From NCBI GenBank assembly GCA_023441805.1, contig JAEZNO010000044.1, positions 62,001 to 126,000 on the forward strand: DNA of 64,000 bases, in the 5' to 3' direction. The position numbers were made by a program, and so were the translations under genes. Source of the stretch: Bacteroidota bacterium. Lineage in GTDB: Bacteria; Bacteroidota; Bacteroidia; Bacteroidales; Lentimicrobiaceae. The notes under the pieces were generated by a model. The model did not search any database. It was not told where the DNA came from and saw nothing but the letters and a program-made list of their open reading frames with translations. This document shows positions 27,120-35,432 of the stretch, piece by piece. Positions within the stretch are counted from its first letter, which is position 1, and each line of letters starts with the position of its first letter.

Positions 27120-27138
27120 TTCAATAAACATAAATATT

Positions 27139-28329
27139 ATGAGTGATAAAAAGTACTTGTTATTGCAGAGCAATTATTCTGTAGCCTATACAGATACCGC
27201 TTATTTTGAAAATGATATTAAGAAAAATAAAGAGACGGAAGATAAACGAGAGTATAAGGAAATAGCCGAAAGTTTGAAACAGCGATTTTATAATGATTTT
27301 TTAAGGAAGCATTACAAAAACATCGTAGTATTAACTGCGGCAGGTACATCGTTAGATAATGGGACTAATAGCGGAAAAACAAGAGATGGGCTATGGACTT
27401 TCTGTCAAAGTGAAATAGATGCATTCGACGGAAAAATTTCTGATTTTAAGAACAAACCTTTTTACACACAAAAGGATATTGAGGGCTTATTGTCTTATGT
27501 TATTCTTTTTGAAAAATTGAATGATAATCTAAAAGGTGATATAGAAAAATTACGGAAAAGCTTGGAATTGAAAATCAAAAATGCGTGTACCCTTACATTG
27601 GATGAAAATGCACCTCATAAGATTTTCTTGGATAAGATTACAGCAAGAAAACCAAGCGATTCAAGGGTGCAATTGTTTACAACCAATTACGATACTCTTT
27701 TTGAACAAGCTGCCAATAAGGGTAATTTTGTAATAATCGACGGTTTTTCATTTACACAACCACGAGAATTTTCAGGTAGGTTTTTCGATTATGATATTGT
27801 AAATAGAGAAAAGACAAGAATTAAACACGAAGAAAGCTTCATAACAAAAGTTTTTCATTTATGCAAGCTTCATGGTTCGTTAGATTGGACAAAAGAAGGT
27901 AGTAGAATAATTCAACAAGCAAACCCTGCTAATCCGTTAATTATCTATCCTGCAAATGAAAAGTACGAAAGTTCTTATGAACAGCCGTATTTTGAAATGA
28001 TGTCAAGATTTCAACAAGCGTTAAGGAAAGAAAATACGTTGCTTATTGTTATTGGTTTCGGTTTTCAAGATAAGCATATTCAAAATGTAATCATAGAGGC
28101 AGTTGAGCAAAATCCAAGTTTTCAACTCTTGATAGTGAATTACAATGGAAACGGAGGTATAGAAACAAAGTACTTAGAATCTTTCTTTAGAGATGCAGGT
28201 AAAATGGAAGTAAAGCGAAATGTGAATATCGTATTTGACACATTTAGCGGATTTGCGAAAAATTATCCTGAAAATAAGACATATAGCAATACTCTTAAAG
28301 AATCTGACAATGAAACCATTTTGCCATAA
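27139..28329 (+). CDS. SIR2-domain protein of a SIR2-HerA defence system
   Basis: A 396-residue predicted NAD+-consuming effector. NAD-binding motifs are seen in order: VLTAAGTSLDNG (A67-G69-S71, a variant of GAGxS), FTTNYDTLFEQ (T182, N183, D185; the TxNxD element), and LCKLHGSLDW with the catalytic histidine H245. IVIGFGFQDKHI at 304-315 fits the later SIR2 nucleotide-site glycine segment. In characterised SIR2-HerA systems the SIR2 subunit depletes NAD+ on infection when held in a complex with HerA. The gene is AT-rich and its stop overlaps the HerA start by 20 bases. Activity is inferred. Confidence 0.88.
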   Translation: MSDKKYLLLQSNYSVAYTDTAYFENDIKKNKETEDKREYKEIAESLKQRFYNDFLRKHYKNIVVLTAAGTSLDNGTNSGKTRDGLWTFCQSEIDAFDGKISDFKNKPFYTQKDIEGLLSYVILFEKLNDNLKGDIEKLRKSLELKIKNACTLTLDENAPHKIFLDKITARKPSDSRVQLFTTNYDTLFEQAANKGNFVIIDGFSFTQPREFSGRFFDYDIVNREKTRIKHEESFITKVFHLCKLHGSLDWTKEGSRIIQQANPANPLIIYPANEKYESSYEQPYFEMMSRFQQALRKENTLLIVIGFGFQDKHIQNVIIEAVEQNPSFQLLIVNYNGNGGIETKYLESFFRDAGKMEVKRNVNIVFDTFSGFAKNYPENKTYSNTLKESDNETILP

Positions 28330-29953
28330 TTATTTTTTAGGATATGTAAATGAGGTTACTCCCCAATATGTCAAAATACATTTTCCTTCGTCAAGTTTAT
28401 TAAGCAAGTTTCGTCATAATGGTGTAAATTATGCAGGAGGAAATGTTGGTAATTTTATTGTTATTGAGGGGGAAGAATACGGTTTCTTGGCAAGAATTAC
28501 AGATTTAAATCTTCCTGATAGCGAACGGAAAGAAATTAATGAAAAGGCGATAGAACATGACGAAACGACTTTTCATCCTTCTGGTAAAGCAGAACTTCTT
28601 TTGTGCTTTAGTGTATTTGAGCCGAGTAAAACACAAAAAACAGTGACGAAATATCCCTCAATAGGAGCAAAAGTTTATTCATGTTCTGATGAACAGATTG
28701 GAAAATACGTTGAAGAATTCGGAAAGAAAGACCAAGAAAGTGCTAACTTATATACTGCTATTGGGAAGCTTACATCTAATGACGCTATTTGCAACATTTC
28801 CTTAAATGCCTTATTCGGCAGGCATTGTGCGGTTGTTGGTACAACAGGTGGTGGGAAAAGTTGGACGGTTGCAAAATTAATCGAATCTGTAAATGAACAT
28901 ACCAACAATAAAGTAATACTTATTGATGCTACTGGAGAATATAAAAGTATAACAGCCAATGGGGTTGTTTTTGGCGAAGACACTTCATTCCCATATAAAT
29001 ATCTAAGCAATAGCGACTTTTGCTTTTTATTCCAAGAGCATTCTCCAAATACTGTTAGTGCTCTTTGCGAGGCTATCCACACACTAAAATTGATAAACCT
29101 TAAGATTTTAACTGACGGAGTAAAAATTGGGAAGAACCCTGAAACCTCTAATAAGACTGTTAGAGATAATGTACATCGATTTAAAAATTGTGATTTTGAC
29201 ATAACACAACTTGCAGTACAACTTGCAAATGAGTGTGTAAAATCGGGTCGTAGTGCATACGAAGAAGACAATTTTAAACTGGGATATACTTCACATTTGA
29301 TTTCAAGAGTTAATCTTTTTTTGAATAACGATGCCATATGTTCGGCTTTAGGCATCGATGACATAATTGGACTAAAAGATATTATTGAAGTAATAGAGGA
29401 ATTTATTAAGCCGAGCAACACGAATCAAGTTTTGCGAATTGGATTTGAACGTTTGTCGTATGATTTTTCAATAAGAGAATTAATAGTTGATTTCATTTCA
29501 TCCTATTTACTCAAAGAATCGAGAAAGGGGACGTTCAGTAATGCCCCTTTACTACTATTCATAGATGAGGCGCATCAATTTTTGAACAAAAGAATTAATG
29601 CAGAAGACAATACTACTTTTTCGCTGCAAAACATTGACCTGATAGCGAAAGAGTGTAGAAAATATGGATTATTCTTGTGTTTAGCAACACAAATGCCACG
29701 AGATATCCCAATAGGTACGCTAAGTCAGATGGGAACTTTTATCGTCCACCGATTAATAAATGAGCAAGATAAAAAAGCAATAGAAAATGCTGCTTCATCT
29801 GCTAATAAAAATGTTTTATCTTTTTTACCAATATTGGGTGAAGGTGAAGCACTTCTTGTAGGTGTAGATTTTCCAATGCCTTTATTGATAAAGATAGATG
29901 CCCCCACTGTACCACCGAAATCAGAAACCCCAAGATTACAAATGAAATCATGA
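28310..29953 (+). CDS. HerA-type FtsK-HerA ATPase of a SIR2-HerA defence system
   Basis: A 547-residue predicted hexameric motor. An N-terminal HAS-barrel-like region (about 1-110: FLGYVNEVTPQYVKIHFPSS, VIEGEEYGFLARITDL) precedes the ATPase. Walker A is GTTGGGKSW with K183; DATGEYKSI follows; Walker B is LLLFIDEAHQFL with D419-E420; a further AAA-like element is LCLATQMPRDIP, with the arginine at the end of IVHRLINEQDKKA as a possible finger. HerA partners of SIR2 form the activating scaffold of the defence complex. I start at ATG 28310, inside the SIR2 3' end. The gene's stop overlaps the RhuM ATG (ATGA). Confidence 0.88.
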   Translation: MKPFCHNYFLGYVNEVTPQYVKIHFPSSSLLSKFRHNGVNYAGGNVGNFIVIEGEEYGFLARITDLNLPDSERKEINEKAIEHDETTFHPSGKAELLLCFSVFEPSKTQKTVTKYPSIGAKVYSCSDEQIGKYVEEFGKKDQESANLYTAIGKLTSNDAICNISLNALFGRHCAVVGTTGGGKSWTVAKLIESVNEHTNNKVILIDATGEYKSITANGVVFGEDTSFPYKYLSNSDFCFLFQEHSPNTVSALCEAIHTLKLINLKILTDGVKIGKNPETSNKTVRDNVHRFKNCDFDITQLAVQLANECVKSGRSAYEEDNFKLGYTSHLISRVNLFLNNDAICSALGIDDIIGLKDIIEVIEEFIKPSNTNQVLRIGFERLSYDFSIRELIVDFISSYLLKESRKGTFSNAPLLLFIDEAHQFLNKRINAEDNTTFSLQNIDLIAKECRKYGLFLCLATQMPRDIPIGTLSQMGTFIVHRLINEQDKKAIENAASSANKNVLSFLPILGEGEALLVGVDFPMPLLIKIDAPTVPPKSETPRLQMKS

Positions 29954-30984
29954 CCAAAAAAAGAAAACTCCAAATCCGCAACAGTACTGCCGAATTTCTG
30001 ATTTTCACCAATCAGGCGAAGGAAGACGGCATTGAAGTACGTGTTCAGGACGAAACGATTTGGTTGAGCCAAAAACTGATGGCTGCCTTGTTCGATTGTT
30101 CGACGGACAACATATCACTGCATCTGAAAAACATATTCAAGGAAAACGAACTGGATGAAAATTCAGTTACCGAGGAATTCTCGGTAACTGCATCGGACGG
30201 AAAGATATATAAGACGAAGCATTACAATCTGGATGCGATTATTGCCATAGGGTATCGTATCAACTCCAAACGGGCAACCGCTTTCCGACAATGGGCGACA
30301 TCCGTTCTGCGGGATTATGCTATACGGGGCTATGTCATCGACAAAAAACGTATGGAAAACGGCACGTTTCTCGGCGAAGACTACTTTGAACACCTGCTTG
30401 CCGAAATCCGTGAAATCCGATTAAGCGAACGCCGTTTTTACCAAAAGATTACGGACATCTACGCTACTGCAATGGATTACAACAAAGATGCAATCATTAC
30501 AAAAGAATTCTTTGCCAAAGTCCAAAACAAGCTGCATTATGCTGTTCACGGTCATACCGCCGCCGAACTTATCATATCAAGGGCGAACGCCGAAAAAGAA
30601 CACATGGGGTTAACATCGTGGGAGAAAAGCCCCGACGGGAAAGTTGTTAAAACCGATGTTTCCATTGCTAAAAACTACCTGACCGAAACCGAACTGGAAT
30701 CGTTGGGGCGCATTGTCAACGCTTATTTGGATTTGGCAGAAGACCGCGCCAAAAGACATATCCCCATGACAATGGAAGATTGGGCGAAACGCCTTGATAA
30801 ATTTCTGGAAGCCGACGAACGCGAAATATTACAGAATAGCGGAAAGGTAACCGCACTAATGGCAAAAGACTTTGCCGAAAGCGAATTTGAAAAATACCGC
30901 ATTGTACAAGACTGTTTGTTTGAATCCGATTTTGACAAGGATATAAAGCGGATTGAAGGGAAACGGGACAAACCGAACAATTAA
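29950..30984 (+). CDS. rhuM: RhuM-family protein, translationally coupled to HerA
   Basis: A 344-residue member of the RhuM family, first named from a Salmonella pathogenicity island; its biochemical role is not established. Family features are IEVRVQDETIWLSQKLMAALFDCSTDNISLHLKNIFKENEL, YNLDAIIAIGYRINSKRATAFRQWATSVLRDYAIRGY and a C-terminal helical part. The first segment resembles a Bro/KilA-N- or HTH-like DNA-binding unit. Start and HerA stop share ATGA. Base composition is clearly higher in G+C than SIR2 and HerA and matches the island backbone. RhuM genes are often found beside restriction or defence genes; here it could be a fourth part of the system or a hitch-hiker. Confidence 0.85.
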   Translation: MTKKRKLQIRNSTAEFLIFTNQAKEDGIEVRVQDETIWLSQKLMAALFDCSTDNISLHLKNIFKENELDENSVTEEFSVTASDGKIYKTKHYNLDAIIAIGYRINSKRATAFRQWATSVLRDYAIRGYVIDKKRMENGTFLGEDYFEHLLAEIREIRLSERRFYQKITDIYATAMDYNKDAIITKEFFAKVQNKLHYAVHGHTAAELIISRANAEKEHMGLTSWEKSPDGKVVKTDVSIAKNYLTETELESLGRIVNAYLDLAEDRAKRHIPMTMEDWAKRLDKFLEADEREILQNSGKVTALMAKDFAESEFEKYRIVQDCLFESDFDKDIKRIEGKRDKPNN

Positions 30985-31021
30985 AAATGGTTTTGATGTT
31001 TGAGATGTGAAATAAAAGTTC

Positions 31022-31106
31022 TAAATTTGCAGTTGAGTTATTTGAGGAAATGCAGCGTAAAACGCAGAAATACGCACGGTTGCCAAATCGTTACCTCTAC
31101 CACTGA
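31022..31106 (+). other. Right end of the island: promoter-like box and 18-codon remnant
   Basis: TAAATTTG (31022-31029) matches the -7 box. After a GAGGAA at 31045, an ATG at 31050 opens an 18-residue frame (MQRKTQKYARLPNRYLYH, stop 31104-31106). The codon use is of island type, so this may be the truncated start of a gene lost at the junction. Otherwise 30985-31316 holds only the gapA terminator region and no supported gene. Confidence 0.3.
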
Positions 31107-31166
31107 AAAATCCTGCTTATAGTCTTTTATTCAAAGATTTATCTTTCCAAGAGAATTTTATAAAAT

Positions 31167-31203
31167 AAGAAGAGGCCATCCTTTAAGGACAACCTCTTCT
31201 TTG
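31167..31203 (-). terminator. Terminator downstream of gapA
   Basis: AAGAAGAGG (31167-31175) pairs exactly with CCTCTTCTT (31193-31201), with TCC and GGA extending the stem; T-rich on the gapA (minus) side through the AATAAGAA arm is weak. It is the first clearly chromosomal feature to the right of the island. Confidence 0.6.
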
Positions 31204-31316
31204 TATAGAACTAGTATTCTGGCTATAGATTATAACAATCTACTTAAAGGAATTATTGCTTGATATGCGAGTTATCCTTATGCACTTAAAGTATCTACTC
31301 CCTCAGTATCCGTAAA

Positions 31317-32321
31317 TTAGAATAATCTTTCAGCCAGATCAACAACTCTTGAAGAATAACCCCACTCGTTATCGTACCATGCAAGAACCTTAACAGTACG
31401 GCCGTTGATCATCGTACTATGGGCGTCAAAGATTGCCGAAGCAGGATTATGAATAATATCTACCGATACAATTTCATCCTCTGTATACTCCAATATACCT
31501 TTCATCGGACCTTCTGCAGCTTCTTTCATTGCAGCATTAACCTGATCTTTAGTGACATCAGATTTGAGGTTTACAACTAGGTCAACTAATGAACCTGTTG
31601 GAGTCGGTACTCTGACTGAGAGGCCGTCAAGTTTTCCTTTAAGTTCAGGAATAACAATACCAACAGCTTTTGCTGCACCGGTTGTTGTAGGGATTTGTGA
31701 AACAGCGGCTGAACGAGCACGCCTTAGGTCACTGTGGGGAGCATCCAGAATGGTTTGATCGTTTGTATACGAGTGGATGGTTGTCATCAGTCCATTCTCA
31801 ATTCCGAAACGATCGTTAAGAACCTTAGCAATCGGTGCACAGCAATTGGTTGTACAAGAAGCATTTGAGATACAAAGGTCGGTATCTTTAAGCTCATGGT
31901 CGTTTACACCGAGAACAATCATCCTGTCGATAGCATCTTTTGACGGAACTGTAAGAATAACCTTTTTGGCACCATTTTTCAGATGATCTCCATATCCACC
32001 TTTAGCACTTTCCCTTGAACGGAAAACTCCTGTTGATTCCACTACAACATCAGGAGCACTTGACCATGGAATTGTGGCCGGAGAACGCTCGGCATGTACA
32101 GGATAATGTACATCATTTACAATAAGTGAGGTTTCATCATATGACACATTTCCCGGGAACTTTCCTTGAGTGGAGTCATATTTCAATAAATAAGCGAGTG
32201 TTTTTGTGTTGGTAAGATCGTTAATACCAACAACTTCGATGTTTTCACGCTCCAAAGCGATTTTGAAAACATTACGCCCGATTCTGCCGAAACCGTTAAT
32301 AGCCAATCTAATTTTTGACAT
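31317..32321 (-). CDS. gapA: Glyceraldehyde-3-phosphate dehydrogenase, type I
   Basis: Glycolytic enzyme oxidising glyceraldehyde 3-phosphate to 1,3-bisphosphoglycerate with NAD+. The 334-residue product has NGFGRIGR at the N-terminus, the catalytic cysteine C156 in SNASCTTNC and its partner H183 in TTIHSYTNDQ. D35 in INDLTN favours NAD+ over NADP+. Length and motif spacing are standard. The gene is a single unit on the minus strand with a putative promoter box 41 bases upstream (32362-32369). Confidence 0.97.
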   Translation of the reverse strand: MSKIRLAINGFGRIGRNVFKIALERENIEVVGINDLTNTKTLAYLLKYDSTQGKFPGNVSYDETSLIVNDVHYPVHAERSPATIPWSSAPDVVVESTGVFRSRESAKGGYGDHLKNGAKKVILTVPSKDAIDRMIVLGVNDHELKDTDLCISNASCTTNCCAPIAKVLNDRFGIENGLMTTIHSYTNDQTILDAPHSDLRRARSAAVSQIPTTTGAAKAVGIVIPELKGKLDGLSVRVPTPTGSLVDLVVNLKSDVTKDQVNAAMKEAAEGPMKGILEYTEDEIVSVDIIHNPASAIFDAHSTMINGRTVKVLAWYDNEWGYSSRVVDLAERLF

Positions 32322-32361
32322 ATAGCTGAATTTGTTTTAAAAGTACTTATATAATATTATG

Positions 32362-32369
32362 CAAAAGTA
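32362..32369 (-). promoter_or_regulatory. Putative -7 promoter box for gapA
   Basis: TACTTTTG on the minus strand (TAnnTTTG), 41 bases upstream of the gapA ATG. Confidence 0.5.
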
Positions 32370-32512
32370 ACACCAAATTACCAACTTTAACAAATCGTGC
32401 TTATTTTTGTTCTGAAAGCCTTGATTACAGTGCGATATGGAATATTTCAACATAAACCTATGTAAAGGAGTACAATTGTAAGAAGCGTTTTAAAAACAAC
32501 ATGATATTTTCC

Positions 32513-32520
32513 TATTTTTG
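32513..32520 (+). promoter_or_regulatory. Putative -7 promoter box for lepA
   Basis: TATTTTTG (TAnnTTTG) ends only 6 bases before the lepA ATG at 32527, implying a message with almost no leader. Confidence 0.5.
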
Positions 32521-32526
32521 CACCCG

Positions 32527-34314
32527 ATGAAAGATATCCGCAATTTCTGCATTATTGCTCATATTGACCATGGTAAAAGTACCCTGGCTGACAGGCTACT
32601 GGAATATACCGGCACATTGACCGAAAGGCAACAACAGGCGCAGGTTCTTGATGATATGGACCTTGAGCGTGAACGTGGTATTACTATTAAGAGTCACGCT
32701 ATTCAGATGGAATTTGTTTATGAAGGTCAGAAATACCGTCTGAATCTGATTGACACTCCGGGACATGTGGATTTTTCCTATGAGGTGTCAAGATCTATTG
32801 CTGCCTGCGAAGGAGCACTCTTGATAGTCGATGCAACTCAGGGTATTCAGGCTCAAACAATTTCAAATCTTTATCTCGCTTTGGAGCATGACCTTGAAAT
32901 CATACCCATTATGAATAAGATGGATATGGATAACGCAATGCCCGAAGAAGTTGAAGAGCAAATTATTGACCTAATTGGCTGTAAATCAGAAGACATAATC
33001 AGGGCAAGTGGTAAAACAGGATTGGGAGTAGATGAGATTCTTGAAGCTATCATTAAGAGGATCCCCCCTCCTACCGGTGATCCCGAGGCTCCGCTGCAGG
33101 CACTCATCTTTGATTCTGTTTTCAATAGTTTCAGAGGGATCATTGCCTATTTTAGAATTTTTAATGGACAGATCCGCAAAGGCGATTTTGTTAAGTTCTT
33201 CGCTACCGGAAAAGAATACAATGCCGATGAAATTGGAGTTCTCAAGCTAATACAGCAACCACGTGAAATGCTCAGTGCCGGTGACGTTGGATACATCATT
33301 TCAGGTATAAAGACATCACGTGAGGTAAAGGTTGGTGACACTATTACTCATGTTAAAAGACCCAGTGAGAAAGCTATTGAAGGCTTCACCAATGTGAAAC
33401 CAATGGTTTATGCTGGTATATATCCTGTTGATGCTGATGATTATGAGGAACTTCGTTCTTCAATGGAAAAACTACAACTGAATGATGCCTCTCTTGTATT
33501 CGAACCTGAATCCTCAGCAGCATTGGGCTTCGGCTTCAGGTGCGGATTCCTTGGACTACTTCATATGGAAATAATCCAGGAACGTCTTGACAGAGAGTTT
33601 GATATGGATGTAATCACCACTGTCCCGAACGTTTCGTATAAAGCTTATACAACCAAAGGTGAGATGCTGGAGGTGCATAATCCTTCAGGATTACCTGATC
33701 CTACATATCTGGATTTCATTGAAGAGCCTTATATTACTGCCCAGATCATCTCAAAATCAGAATATATCGGTGCTGTAATGAAATTGTGCATCGATAAAAG
33801 AGGCACTCTTAAAAATCAGGTTTACTTAACTAGCGACAGGGTTGAGCTAACTGTTGAATTGCCACTTGGTGAGATTGTGTTTGATTTTTATGACAAGCTG
33901 AAGAGTATATCAAAAGGTTATGCTTCATTTGATTATCATATCACAGGGTATAAAGTAGCTAAGTTGGTGAGACTGGATATCCTCTTAAATGGCGAGCCTG
34001 TGGATGCCTTATCAACACTAATTCATCAGGATAACGCATATGAGTTTGGAAGGAAAATGTGTGTTAAACTTAAGGACCTTATCCCTCGTCAGCAATTTGA
34101 TATTGCCATTCAGGCTGCTATCGGTGCTAAGATTATAGCCCGCGAAACTGTTAAAGCTGTACGTAAGGATGTTACCGCTAAATGTTACGGTGGTGACATT
34201 ACACGTAAACGAAAACTACTTGAAAAACAGAAAAAGGGTAAGAAGCGTATGCGTCAGGTAGGTAATGTTGAAGTTCCGCAATCAGCATTCCTTGCGGTGC
34301 TCAAACTGGATTAA
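32527..34314 (+). CDS. lepA: Elongation factor 4 (LepA), ribosome back-translocating GTPase
   Basis: A 595-residue translational GTPase that acts on stalled or mis-translocated ribosomes. G1 is AHIDHGKST at 11-19; switch II/G3 is DTPGHVDFSYEV; G4 is NKMD (in IIPIMNKMDMDNA). The LepA-specific C-terminal domain is present, ending in KRKLLEKQKKGKKRMRQVGNVEVPQSAFLAVLKLD. The start was put at ATG 32527; the open frame begins three codons earlier with TTG, which lies within the promoter box. The response regulator gene on the other strand overlaps its last four bases. Confidence 0.97.
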   Translation: MKDIRNFCIIAHIDHGKSTLADRLLEYTGTLTERQQQAQVLDDMDLERERGITIKSHAIQMEFVYEGQKYRLNLIDTPGHVDFSYEVSRSIAACEGALLIVDATQGIQAQTISNLYLALEHDLEIIPIMNKMDMDNAMPEEVEEQIIDLIGCKSEDIIRASGKTGLGVDEILEAIIKRIPPPTGDPEAPLQALIFDSVFNSFRGIIAYFRIFNGQIRKGDFVKFFATGKEYNADEIGVLKLIQQPREMLSAGDVGYIISGIKTSREVKVGDTITHVKRPSEKAIEGFTNVKPMVYAGIYPVDADDYEELRSSMEKLQLNDASLVFEPESSAALGFGFRCGFLGLLHMEIIQERLDREFDMDVITTVPNVSYKAYTTKGEMLEVHNPSGLPDPTYLDFIEEPYITAQIISKSEYIGAVMKLCIDKRGTLKNQVYLTSDRVELTVELPLGEIVFDFYDKLKSISKGYASFDYHITGYKVAKLVRLDILLNGEPVDALSTLIHQDNAYEFGRKMCVKLKDLIPRQQFDIAIQAAIGAKIIARETVKAVRKDVTAKCYGGDITRKRKLLEKQKKGKKRMRQVGNVEVPQSAFLAVLKLD

Positions 34315-35432
34315 ATGTCAATCAGCTGATGCTTTAATCCATAAATAATAACTTCTATAATATTCTTTGCACCAATCTTAGTCATCAGATTAGCTCTGTG
34401 CTTTTCTACTGTGCGACTACTGATAAATAGTTTATCGGCTATTTCTTTTGTCGAGAGTCCCTTGCAAACGAAGGTAAGAATCTCCAGTTCGCGATCTGAA
34501 AATCCTATTTCCTCATATTTGCGATCTTCAGTATCAAGATTTTTATTGAATAAAGCTCGGAGTTTATTGATCAGTTCTTCCGAAACATAAGTTCCTTTAC
34601 CCACCATTAAATCGACAGCCTTCTCAAATTCTCTGATTTCTTCTTTGGTAAATCCTCCTATTCCTGTTTCTTCAGGAAGTGACTGTTTAACAGGTGATAA
34701 TATACCAAGCAAACTGGTGCGGCCTTTAATTTTCAATCCTTCAATCCCATAAATCTCAACATTAATATAATGTCCTACCTTATGGCGTGCCTTAAAATTT
34801 ATGTGAATTTCTTTATCAAATCCCTGCAAACATCTATTAATCTTATCCATAGCAGTATGCCTGTGTTCTTCTGCTATGAGATCATAGAAACCCAACTGAA
34901 GCATTTCATTTCGTGAGTAACCAAGAATATTTGATAAACTTGGGTTCGACTCAATAAATTTATCACCCTGATAGATATAAATTCCATAGGGTGAGATCAT
35001 TGATAATGCAAGAAACTTTTCTTCATTAGCCCTGCGATGAGCCTCAGCTTTATTTAATCGTGTTGCAATTGATGTGATAAGTTCATCGTACTCAAAAGGT
35101 TTAACAATGTAATCATCAGCGCCTAACTGCATTCCGAATCGTATATCTTTGAGCTCCGATTTGGCTGTGAGAAACACAAATGGAATCATGGCTGTTGCAG
35201 AGCTTTCCTTCAAGACATTAAAAACATCATACCCGCTAATCTCCTTCATTGAGATATCACAAAGAATTAAGTCGGGTAATATTTCAAAAGCCTTTTGAAT
35301 ACCAACTGCGCCGTCAGGTGCATGTGATACATCGTAACCCTTGACTCTCAATAGATTGATAATGGTCAGAGCCAGAGCTTTATCATCTTCGATAAGAAGT
35401 ATTTTAACCGAATTGTCAATCTGTATACCCAT
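34311..35432 (-). CDS. Response regulator: receiver, PAS, LuxR HTH
   Basis: A 373-residue regulator. Receiver domain (about 9-125) with phospho-acceptor D59 in ILCDISMKEISGYD, acidic pair in LIEDD and K in IVKPFEYDEL. A PAS domain follows (about 145-260: YGIYIYQGDKFIESNPSLSNILGYSRNEM). The C-terminal LuxR/GerE domain (about 305-373) reads FSDRELEILTFVCKGLSTKEIADKLFISSRTVEKHRANLM. The chosen ATG 35432 lies inside the 3' end of the histidine kinase gene (17-base overlap), with an AGGAAAGGG just upstream. The pair is surely co-expressed and is probably a cognate two-component system. Stimulus and target genes are unknown. Confidence 0.9.
   Translation of the reverse strand: MGIQIDNSVKILLIEDDKALALTIINLLRVKGYDVSHAPDGAVGIQKAFEILPDLILCDISMKEISGYDVFNVLKESSATAMIPFVFLTAKSELKDIRFGMQLGADDYIVKPFEYDELITSIATRLNKAEAHRRANEEKFLALSMISPYGIYIYQGDKFIESNPSLSNILGYSRNEMLQLGFYDLIAEEHRHTAMDKINRCLQGFDKEIHINFKARHKVGHYINVEIYGIEGLKIKGRTSLLGILSPVKQSLPEETGIGGFTKEEIREFEKAVDLMVGKGTYVSEELINKLRALFNKNLDTEDRKYEEIGFSDRELEILTFVCKGLSTKEIADKLFISSRTVEKHRANLMTKIGAKNIIEVIIYGLKHQLIDI

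Larger units (their letters stand above)
18488..31024. mobile_element. Integrative mobilizable element (about 12.5 kb) carrying SIR2-HerA
   Basis: The block from the integrase to the RhuM gene holds a tyrosine recombinase, an excisionase-like HTH protein, RteC, BfmA/BtgA and a relaxase, and lacks tra genes, so it looks mobilizable rather than self-conjugative. Codon use in the backbone (more CGG, CCG, GCC) differs from the AT-rich chromosomal genes either side. Boundaries are uncertain. I place them at a weak direct repeat, AAATAAAAGTCTAA at 18488-18501 versus AAATAAAAGTTCTAA at 31010-31024. The CHU_C gene on the left and gapA on the right are clearly chromosomal. Confidence 0.75.

Noticed and set aside
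29950..30984. RhuM gene as a Fic/Doc AMP-transferase
   Set aside because: No HxFx(D/E)GNGR motif is present; the sequence is RhuM-like throughout.
18727..31030. CTAATTTTGT (18726) and CTAAATTTGC (31021) as att core sites like the CTnDOT GTAnnTTTGC core
   Set aside because: Both also match the -7 promoter box, which is frequent in this genome, and the left one is too close to the integrase start to leave room for arm sites.
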